A DNA stretch of 8,738 bases from an uncultured Rikenella sp. Lineage in GTDB: Bacteria > Bacteroidota > Bacteroidia > Bacteroidales > Rikenellaceae. Where the stretch lies: the NCBI GenBank assembly GCA_910577885.1, contig CAJTNK010000085.1, positions 1 through 8,738 of the forward strand. The letters run 5' to 3'. The notes beneath the pieces were generated by a model. It searched no databases. It was not told the DNA's origin and saw only the letters and a program-made list of their open reading frames with translations. Shown piece after piece: positions 1 to 5,183 of the stretch. Numbering within the stretch: position 1 is the first letter of the stretch; each line of letters begins with the position of its first letter. The position numbers and the translations under genes were made by a program.

Positions 1-5
1 AGCGG

Positions 6-22
6 GCGATGCTGCGCATCGC
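6..22. repeat. Small perfect palindrome GCGATGC-TGC-GCATCGC near window edge
   Basis: Identical 7-base arms to 5124-5140, with a different loop. It lies 23 bp to the left of the repeat at 46-185, whereas the other copy lies to the right of its repeat partner (5031-5102). The pair therefore recurs together but not in a fixed order. Confidence 0.6.
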
Positions 23-45
23 TATAACGAGCTGTGAAACCCCAC

Positions 46-185
46 CAAAACACCCAACGGGTGCGCCGCCAAGGCGCGCCCAAAGGGCGTTTTATTGGCC
101 ATCCGGCGGAGAAAAGCCCAGCTTTCGCGTGCCGAGCGGCACCCTGACGGGAGAGAAAAACGGGCAGAGACAACCCCGGCAAAAC
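46..185 (+). repeat. Intergenic palindromic repeat, copy A (most complete)
   Basis: This is the fullest copy of the repeat family. Bases 46-100 match 5031-5085 at 51 of 55 positions by eye. The rest matches the reverse complement of the 4625-4757 copy: 108-122 equals 4708-4694 exactly, and 129-146 equals 4687-4670 exactly. Bases 47-93 are an imperfect palindrome: two 21-base arms, 16 of 21 complementary, around a 5-base centre. Each arm holds its own hairpin (CACCC-AAC-GGGTG at 51-63, CGCCC-AAA-GGGCG at 77-89), followed outward by a run of four T on the respective strand. The right part contains the small palindrome GTGCCGAGCGGCAC (129-142). The copy lies between the lptC stop and the window edge. 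Its exact right end is uncertain. Confidence 0.75.
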
Positions 186-201
186 GCCCCGCAAACAAAT
201 C

Positions 202-837
202 CTACACGGAGTCGGCCACCGAAACGCTCACCGAAGTCGAATCACTCCCCTCCCGCAACGACGAAGCATCGACCTCGATTTTCCCCGCCGTGTTGTGGAA
301 GCTCCACGTCTCGAAATTCTCATCCGCCTCGAAGTTCCGCCCCATATGCACGCTCTCCCCCTCGATCACCCGCGCCGTCGTGTCGCTGTAAATCTTTTTC
401 TGCTTTTGGTCCCAGTAGAGCCGCTCGGTCATCAACGTCCGCCCGCCCTTTTCGCCCTTGTAGTTGTGAACGACGACATTCCCGCGCGCCACCCACAGTT
501 CGGTCTTTTCATTCAACCGCGCATAGTCGGCCACCAAGTCGCTCTCGACCCGCAGCGCCGAGTCGAACGTCTCGACCCGAATCCCCTCGCGGAACTCCAT
601 GAACGGCTCCTCGGCCAGCTCGTACCGTTCCAGGAGCGGCGTTTCCATCCGGTATTGCCGTTCTCCGTCCGTCGAGTTGATTACCCGCCGGTTGCGACTC
701 ACCAAGGTCGGAGTGGTCTCCGGGTCTTCGATCGTGGGTTTCGGTTCGCCGTCGCCGCACGACACCAAAGATCCGGCGGTCAGAAAAAGAGTGCCTGTCG
801 CAAAGGTCGCAACAAGCACTGAATAATGATTCTTCAT
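202..837 (-). CDS. lptC: LPS export periplasmic protein LptC, predicted lipoprotein
   Basis: Predicted LptC, 211 aa: the periplasmic part of the Lpt bridge that takes lipopolysaccharide from the inner-membrane LptBFG transporter and passes it to LptA and the outer-membrane LptDE complex. Residues 1-26 are a lipoprotein signal with lipobox L24-V25-S26-C27, so the mature protein should be lipid-anchored at Cys27; E. coli LptC uses a membrane helix instead. The body (about 40-185) has the beta-strand pattern of the OstA/LptC fold and the segment YWDQKQKKIYSD (141-152), which I recall as typical of Bacteroidetes LptC. The tail (about 197-211) is a Ser/Val-rich low-complexity stretch. The ATG at 837 is preferred over an in-frame TTG at 846 because it starts the signal peptide directly. 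It is the last gene of the visible group, 146 bp after the TPR gene. Family assignment is from motif recognition, not a search. Confidence 0.88.
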   Translation of the reverse strand: MKNHYSVLVATFATGTLFLTAGSLVSCGDGEPKPTIEDPETTPTLVSRNRRVINSTDGERQYRMETPLLERYELAEEPFMEFREGIRVETFDSALRVESDLVADYARLNEKTELWVARGNVVVHNYKGEKGGRTLMTERLYWDQKQKKIYSDTTARVIEGESVHMGRNFEADENFETWSFHNTAGKIEVDASSLREGSDSTSVSVSVADSV

Positions 838-856
838 AGACAACAACGCCTATAGA

Positions 857-875
857 GCGATACGCGCCGTATCGC
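857..875. promoter_or_regulatory. Perfect inverted repeat GCGATACG-CGC-CGTATCGC before lptC
   Basis: Eight-base perfect arms around a 3-base loop in the 146-bp gap between the TPR gene and lptC. It ends 19 bp before the lptC ATG in the direction of transcription. No T-run follows, so termination is unlikely. It could be an operator, or an RNA hairpin that controls lptC translation or protects the transcript end. Its arms resemble the GCGATGC...GCATCGC palindromes elsewhere in the window. Confidence 0.45.
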
Positions 876-983
876 CGGTTATATGTGCAACACCGCAGCA
901 CGCCCCTCACCCCACAACCGCCTCCCGCCCATCGACCGCAAAAACTGCACCCGGAGGAAGAAAGAGGGCTGGAGCAAAAAGTG

Positions 984-2312
984 CTACCGTTCCCGAACCG
1001 TGGTCCGCCCGCTGATCCAGCCGCAATTCACCGTGTACGAATCCCCCGGGTTCAACCCCCGCATGAAAGTCTCTTCGGTTTTCGGGAAGTTCGCGCTGTA
1101 GTTACCGATCATGCGTGCGATCTGCTCCTGCTGCGGATCGTCAGCCGGCAAGAGCTGCCGCGCCCGAGCCAGGTTGTCCACCGCCAGCCACATGGCCGTC
1201 TGACTGTCGAACGCGCTGCACGCACTCCGCGCCCCGCTCCCATAGGCCGCCCCCAGCAACAGATAAGCCACCCCGTTGTTCGGTTCGAGTTCCAGCACCT
1301 GCCGCGCATACCCCGCCGCCTCGCGATACGACCCCGATGCACTGGCCATCGTCGAAGCCTGCAACAGGAAGTTCGCCTTCACCGCCGGATCATCCTCGTT
1401 GGCAATCCCGACCCGCAGGTACTCCATGGCCTTCGGATAGTCTTTTTTCTCCTGGTAGACCTGCACCAGCCGCAAAGCCACTTCCGGCTTCTGATTCGTC
1501 CGGTAGTACTTCTCGAGCAGCGTCACATAGAAATCGCTGCTGCACTTCCCGCGCTGCAACAGCGCCAAGATGGTTTCGATCTGCTGTTGGTTTTCCGGAT
1601 CGGCCTCGTACTTCGGCCGGTAGATCTTTTCGACGGTCTCGCAATCGGCCACCCCGCAGCTGGCAAACAAGTCGTCCAACACTTTCCGCGCCTCGGCCGC
1701 ATCGGCCGCCTGCGACCCTTCGAGACGCTTCCCGAGCTGTTCATACGTGTCGATCACCTCTTCCGGCGTGACGTCGTCCAACTGGTAGCTCTCGACCATC
1801 GAGTTGAAGTACAACACCGCCACAGCCGGATCCAGCGGATGTTTCTCGTGCAGCGCCTCGCGGAAGAGCTTGAACAGCCGCTCGCGATCGGCCGGCATCA
1901 TGGCATGGAACAGCTTGGCCTTTGCGCTCCGCAAGTAGGCTTCGCCGCGCTTGGGATGGTCGCCGAAAGCCTCGATCCGCTTGTCGAAGATGTAGAGGAT
2001 GCTGTCCACGTACATCTGCCGTTCGGCCTTGGTCTGTGCCGCGACCGCCTTGGCCTTGTAGATCTCGGTACCGCGGATGTAGATATTCTCACTCGCCTTG
2101 GGCGCATGCTCCAACAGGTAGCGCAGATGAACCGTCGCGACGTCGTAGTTTTTTTCCTTGTAGGCATCGCCGAAGAAGTTCAGGATACGCACGTTCTGTT
2201 CCCGCTCCGCCACATTGGCCCCGTACCTCGGATCCTCGCGGAAATCCTGAGCCCCGACCGTGCCGCCCATACCGAGCAGGACGGCCATCATGATATAAAC
2301 TCGCTTTTTCAT
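984..2312 (-). CDS. Secreted tetratricopeptide-repeat protein of the coaX-lptC operon
   Basis: 442-aa exported protein built mainly of paired amphipathic helices. Residues 1-21 form a signal peptide (KKR basic start, hydrophobic core, likely cleavage after G20-A21 before Gln22). TPR-like helix pairs are seen at about 41-75, 261-305 and 313-355, the last containing the typical ARQVLELEPNN...AYLLLGAAY pattern. The C-terminus (about 414-442, ending in GDSYTVNCGWISGRTTVRER) is not TPR and looks like a separate conserved tail. Five cysteines remain in the mature part (219, 224, 257, 365, 430), which could form periplasmic disulfides. The ATG at 2312 is chosen because the signal peptide begins there; the frame stays open further upstream but encodes no plausible leader. 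No clear Shine-Dalgarno is seen, only an A-rich leader. No enzymatic motif is visible. A scaffold role in envelope assembly beside the barrel protein and LptC is inference from position only. Confidence 0.85.
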   Translation of the reverse strand: MKKRVYIMMAVLLGMGGTVGAQDFREDPRYGANVAEREQNVRILNFFGDAYKEKNYDVATVHLRYLLEHAPKASENIYIRGTEIYKAKAVAAQTKAERQMYVDSILYIFDKRIEAFGDHPKRGEAYLRSAKAKLFHAMMPADRERLFKLFREALHEKHPLDPAVAVLYFNSMVESYQLDDVTPEEVIDTYEQLGKRLEGSQAADAAEARKVLDDLFASCGVADCETVEKIYRPKYEADPENQQQIETILALLQRGKCSSDFYVTLLEKYYRTNQKPEVALRLVQVYQEKKDYPKAMEYLRVGIANEDDPAVKANFLLQASTMASASGSYREAAGYARQVLELEPNNGVAYLLLGAAYGSGARSACSAFDSQTAMWLAVDNLARARQLLPADDPQQEQIARMIGNYSANFPKTEETFMRGLNPGDSYTVNCGWISGRTTVRER

Positions 2313-2403
2313 CAGTTTATGGTTAGTTTTTTCTTTGTTTTCCTGTGTGTGCCTGAAGTCCTCGTACGATAAAGAATCTGCGCCCCCTGTCCGCAAATCC
2401 GCC

Positions 2404-2454
2404 CCCCGCAAAAAACGCCTCGCCGGAGAAAGAGTCTCCGCCTCCCCGCAAAAA
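2404..2454 (-). promoter_or_regulatory. Hairpin framed by 11-bp direct repeats between barrel and TPR genes
   Basis: CGGAGA (2424-2429) and TCTCCG (2435-2440) form a 6-bp stem with a 5-base loop. CCCCGCAAAAA occurs on both sides, at 2404-2414 and 2444-2454. On the minus strand the stem is followed after 9 bases by TTTTTT. This is a poor match to a standard terminator, but it could act as an attenuator or processing site inside the 168-bp gap between the barrel gene and the TPR gene. Confidence 0.3.
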
Positions 2455-2480
2455 GTGTCTCTTTAAAAACGAAACTCCGG

Positions 2481-3845
2481 TTAATTATATTTCGGCCGAT
2501 GGAACCAGTAGTCGTGTCCGAACAAACTCAAAGCCACGAAGAAATTGAAGTATCGTTCGCGCGCCTCGTTCTTGTACCAGCTCCCTCGCTCGCCATATTC
2601 GACCCCGACGCCGACCCGCGAGAAGGTTCCGCGCTTGAGCCCGAAGTCCACCCCGAGCGACACCGCCGCATCGTGCAACTGATGCCCCCCCTTCTTGAGA
2701 TAGCTGTCACCGTAGCGCAGCCCCGCTTTGTAAGTCCACCGGTTCAAGGCATGCCGAATATCGAACCGATTGGGAATATAGCTCACCCCGAACCGATATT
2801 CCTGTTGAACGCCGAGCGCGACATCCTGTCCGGTCGGAATCTCGAAAGCGCCTTTCCAGTCCTGCCGCGTGTAGTCGAACGCCACCCCCAGCCGGGTCGA
2901 CTGAAAGTAGATCCCCGCACCGACTTTCCCCGGGATGTGCATTTTCCAGCGGCTGTCCCCCACGAACACCGTGTCCACCGACGAGTTTCCGTACGAGAGC
3001 GTCGCCCGGCTCTGCTTCACCCGGGCGGTGACTTTCGGCTGATAGGTCGCCCCGATGCAAAGGGCATTGGACTTCCCGACCTTGAAGACATACTGCGCCC
3101 CCAAAGTAAACAGTATCTTGCTGAGGTTCTGGTTCTCGGTCGAGACGACACTCCGATAAGTATCCGCCTCGAGATACGAAGTCAGCGTGGCGTTATACTG
3201 CCGTTCGATATCCCCGAACCAGTAGTTCAGGCTGGCTCCGAGCGAGAATTGCGGCGTGACGTTCACCCCCAAGCTCATAGCCACCTGCGTGATCCCCCCG
3301 TCCCCGGCATAGTGGTACACCGCGCTCCCGATATTCTCCGTAATGCTCGGGTTCCGTTCGACCATCTGGCTGACATAGCCCACCGAACTGACCGGCGTGA
3401 GCGAGAATCCGAGCCCGACACCCCGCCCCAGCGGCACCGCCAGCCCCAGGTCATGAATGTCGAACGTATTGTACGACGTGGAAGTCTTCCCATCCCGGGC
3501 ATAAATATTTTTCCCTTCGCCGGCAAAGTTGAAGATGGCCGACTGCCTCGGAATGACGCTCATCGAGGCCGGATTCCGGTAATTGAACGCGTGCGGGTCC
3601 CTCCCCGCAATCCCGACGCCCCCCATGGCCCGATTAAAGGCGCTCCCGCCGACCGCCATATCGCCGATTCCGTACATGGTGTAAGGCGAAAAAGCATTCA
3701 AACTGCTCATCTGCCCCCACACGTTCTCCACCGCCCCGCCGCCGACAGCGAGCAAGGCCGCCACAACCCCTGCGAGCCGTCCGCACCGTCCGCCGAAACG
3801 GCGTGTCGAAAAGCCTCTCAAACTACCTATGATTGAACTGGGCAT
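2481..3845 (-). CDS. Outer-membrane beta-barrel protein (FadL/PorV-like family)
   Basis: 454-aa predicted outer-membrane barrel. The N-terminus has a basic stretch (R15-R23), a hydrophobic core (about 24-36) and a likely signal-peptidase site near VWG44/Q45. The mature start (about 47-95), with SPYTMYGIGDM, RAMGGVGIA and NYRNPASM, resembles the FadL/PorV-like barrels common in Bacteroidetes. The rest consists of alternating hydrophobic strands with aromatic girdles, for example GLGFSLTPVSSVGYVSQM and KVGAGIYFQSTRLGVAFDY, ending in FFVALSLFGHDYWFHRPKYN. The ATG at 3845 lies 23 bp inside the coaX end, which implies translational coupling. An in-frame TTG at 3854 and another at 3821, just after the coaX stop, are less likely alternatives. 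The substrate is unknown; FadL proteins move hydrophobic compounds, while PorV-type barrels shuttle secreted proteins, and the sequence does not separate these. Confidence 0.82.
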   Translation of the reverse strand: MPSSIIGSLRGFSTRRFGGRCGRLAGVVAALLAVGGGAVENVWGQMSSLNAFSPYTMYGIGDMAVGGSAFNRAMGGVGIAGRDPHAFNYRNPASMSVIPRQSAIFNFAGEGKNIYARDGKTSTSYNTFDIHDLGLAVPLGRGVGLGFSLTPVSSVGYVSQMVERNPSITENIGSAVYHYAGDGGITQVAMSLGVNVTPQFSLGASLNYWFGDIERQYNATLTSYLEADTYRSVVSTENQNLSKILFTLGAQYVFKVGKSNALCIGATYQPKVTARVKQSRATLSYGNSSVDTVFVGDSRWKMHIPGKVGAGIYFQSTRLGVAFDYTRQDWKGAFEIPTGQDVALGVQQEYRFGVSYIPNRFDIRHALNRWTYKAGLRYGDSYLKKGGHQLHDAAVSLGVDFGLKRGTFSRVGVGVEYGERGSWYKNEARERYFNFFVALSLFGHDYWFHRPKYN

Positions 3846-4599
3846 TATACTCAAGTATTCGATTCAGGCCGCGAACGACCAGATCGTGGATTACAAATAT
3901 CGTTTTTTTTACCTTTTCGGCAAAGAAATTCGCGTCCCGACCTGCAAAAAAGAGCGCCAGGGGTTCGTTTTCAGGGTTCTGTGCCTCCAGGCGAGCGATA
4001 TATCCCTCGATTTCGTGGACAATGCCGACCACGACGCCGCTTTCGATAGCCTGCCGGGTGTTTGCGCCGGTGAGCACGAACTCCCTGGCGGACTCCTCTC
4101 CATCGCCGGCCGACACGTCGCACAGCGGCAGCCGGTCGGTGAGCCGGTGGAGCGCCTCGAAGCGCATGGCCAGTCCGGGCGAGATATTACCGCCGAGATA
4201 CTCGCCGGCGGCGCTCACGCGGTCGATCGTAATCGCCGACCCGAAGTCGACCACGAGAATCTCGCGCCCCGGGGCCTCGCCCCACGCCCCCACGGCAGCG
4301 GCCAACCGGTCCGCCCCGAGCGTCCGGGGCGTGGCGTACCGATTCTGCAACGGGGTTTCGGTAGTCCCCGCCTCGAAGCGCACGAAACGCGCCACCCGAC
4401 GCCCCAGGAAAGCCTCCAACGCCGGATCCGGATGGCGCGTGGTGGACAGAATCGCCCGATCGATGGCCGGATAACGCCGCAGAATCACCTCCACCCTCTC
4501 CGGATCGAGGGTCGGTTCGGCCTGCGCGAAGACTACCTCGCCTTCGACCACGACGGCACACTTGGCAAACGTATTTCCGATGTCGATGACTAAGTTCAT
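3823..4599 (-). CDS. coaX: Type III pantothenate kinase
   Basis: 258-aa cytoplasmic enzyme that phosphorylates pantothenate with ATP, the first committed step of coenzyme A synthesis; it belongs to the ASKHA fold and typically needs a monovalent cation. Visible motifs: DIGNT (6-10, phosphate loop), TLGADR (93-98, pantothenate binding with the catalytic Asp97), DFGSAITID (118-126, cation and nucleotide site), GGNISPG (136-142) and TGANTRQAIESG (177-188). The family usually has DxGTA where this protein has DFGSA, a conservative Thr-to-Ser change at 121. Length is normal for CoaX. The ATG at 4599 gives the standard MNLVIDIGNT start. It is the first gene after a 584-bp repeat-rich spacer, so the operon promoter should lie in 4600-4760, but I see no convincing Bacteroidetes promoter there. 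Its 3' end overlaps the barrel gene. Confidence 0.95.
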   Translation of the reverse strand: MNLVIDIGNTFAKCAVVVEGEVVFAQAEPTLDPERVEVILRRYPAIDRAILSTTRHPDPALEAFLGRRVARFVRFEAGTTETPLQNRYATPRTLGADRLAAAVGAWGEAPGREILVVDFGSAITIDRVSAAGEYLGGNISPGLAMRFEALHRLTDRLPLCDVSAGDGEESAREFVLTGANTRQAIESGVVVGIVHEIEGYIARLEAQNPENEPLALFFAGRDANFFAEKVKKTIFVIHDLVVRGLNRILEYNAQFNHR

Positions 4600-4629
4600 A
4601 ACTTTTCGTCGGTTTATCTCCTGCCGACC

Positions 4630-4757
4630 GGGTGTCTTGCTGGGTCTTTCGGGGCAAATTTTCGCCCGGCAGGGTGCCGCTCGGCACTCGAGGGCTGGGC
4701 TTTTCTCCGCAAAGTTTTCTCACCCGGAAGGCCAGTAAAACGCCCTTTGGGCGCGCC
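4630..4757 (-). repeat. Intergenic palindromic repeat, copy C, upstream of coaX
   Basis: This copy runs in reverse orientation relative to 46-185. The core 4730-4757 matches 73-100 on the other strand with one difference (TTTTACTGGCC for TTTTATTGGCC). Two further exact blocks of 15 and 18 bp follow in the same order. A short insertion of about 12 bp (near 4709-4722, reading GAGAAAACTTTGC on the minus strand) separates the core from the GGAGAAAAGCC block. Only one palindrome arm is preserved; the other appears replaced by the GC-rich sequence at 4758-4790. It ends about 30 bp before the coaX start, so it probably forms part of the coaX promoter region or leader. The outer limit is approximate. 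Confidence 0.7.
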
Positions 4758-4762
4758 CCCGC

Positions 4763-4996
4763 GGCGTAAGCGGGGCCCGGCCGGCCCGAGGCCAGTTTCC
4801 TCTTGTTGCCGAGCGGCGCCGGTCGCCCGCCCGCCTAAAGAGGGATTTCAATCGTTGTGCGCGAGCACAATCGAGATGAAATCCCCGCGGGCGACCAAAA
4901 TAAGAACCGCGCGCGGCGCACGGGTACCGCTCGGCACTCGAACCGGGCTGTGTCTACCCTAACAAAGGCCCGCGCCGTGACGCGAACGCTTACGCC
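4763..4996. other. Nested inverted-repeat element in the mfd-coaX spacer
   Basis: Five sets of inverted repeats lie one inside the other. GGCGTAAGCG (4763-4772) pairs with CGCTTACGCC (4987-4996). TGCCGAGCG (4807-4815) pairs with CGCTCGGCA (4928-4936). GGTCGCCCGC (4821-4830) pairs with GCGGGCGACC (4887-4896). GGGATTTCA (4842-4850) pairs with TGAAATCCC (4877-4885). TTGTGC (4855-4860) pairs with GCACAA (4865-4870), with an added TCG/CGA of 3 bp around a one-base bulge. The centre is the GCGA tetraloop (4861-4864), closed by C-G. All listed helices are perfect. No credible protein or tRNA is encoded. It may be a decayed mobile element or a structured RNA; the strand is undecided because the structure is symmetric. 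Confidence 0.6.
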
Positions 4997-5030
4997 GTGC
5001 GGGCCCCTACTAAGGCTGAGATAACCCCAG

Positions 5031-5102
5031 CAAAACACCCAACGGGTGCGCCGCGGAGGCGCGCCCATAGGGCGTTCTATTGGCCTGACGAACGAGAAAA
5101 GC
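5031..5102 (+). repeat. Intergenic palindromic repeat, copy B, downstream of mfd
   Basis: Bases 5031-5054 are identical to 46-69 over 24 bp, and the match continues to 5085 with four differences in 55. Both palindrome arms and both outward T-runs are kept, although the right-hand run is broken to TTCT. The block GAGAAAAGCC (5093-5102) is present, but the later GTGCCGAGCGGCAC block is missing, so this copy is shorter than the one at 46-185. It starts about 80 bp after the mfd stop in the direction of mfd transcription. Confidence 0.75.
5032..5048 (-). terminator. Possible terminator hairpin after mfd (left arm of repeat B)
   Basis: Read on the minus strand, CACCC-GTT-GGGTG (5048-5036) forms a 5-bp hairpin and is followed directly by TTTT (5035-5032). 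The stem is short and the T-run minimal, so on its own it is a weak intrinsic terminator. It lies about 135 bp after the mfd stop and is the only hairpin with a T-run there. The same structure occurs in the copy at 46-185. Confidence 0.35.
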
Positions 5103-5123
5103 CAACTCTGTCCGCGGGGGCCG

Positions 5124-5140
5124 GCGATGCTACGCATCGC
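5124..5140. repeat. Small perfect palindrome GCGATGC-TAC-GCATCGC after mfd
   Basis: Seven-base arms around a 3-base loop. The same arms occur at 6-22 with loop TGC. It lies 44 bp after the mfd stop, between mfd and the larger palindromic repeat. As RNA it is a stable hairpin but has no T-run, so it could be a 3'-end stabilising stem or a protein-binding palindrome. Confidence 0.6.
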
Positions 5141-5183
5141 ATGGGCCTACCAAGTAAGAAACCCGCCAAACCCCCACAACGCA

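Noticed and set aside
9..602. Open frame of 197 codons on the plus strand at the left edge
   Set aside because: Its first part is a translation of the palindromic repeat (GAPPRRAQRAFYWPSGGEKP) and the rest is antisense to lptC. Similar peptides arise wherever the repeat occurs, so they mark the repeat and not a gene.
885..2372. Long open frame on the plus strand antisense to the TPR gene, with similar ones at 2499-3836, 3829-4593 and 295-822
   Set aside because: Each is in exact codon register with the minus-strand gene, so it stays open merely because the gene avoids TTA, CTA and TCA codons. The translations have no domain, and the minus-strand products are clearly real.
4655..4662. AAAATTTG on the minus strand upstream of coaX, close to the Bacteroidetes -7 consensus TAnnTTTG
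   Set aside because: The first base differs and there is no TTG at the expected -33 position, so I did not call it a promoter.
4600..5183. tRNA or other known RNA gene in the 584-bp spacer
   Set aside because: No T-loop GGTTCRA pattern, acceptor pairing or 5S/tmRNA/RNase P-like segment was found; only the nested inverted repeats remain unexplained.
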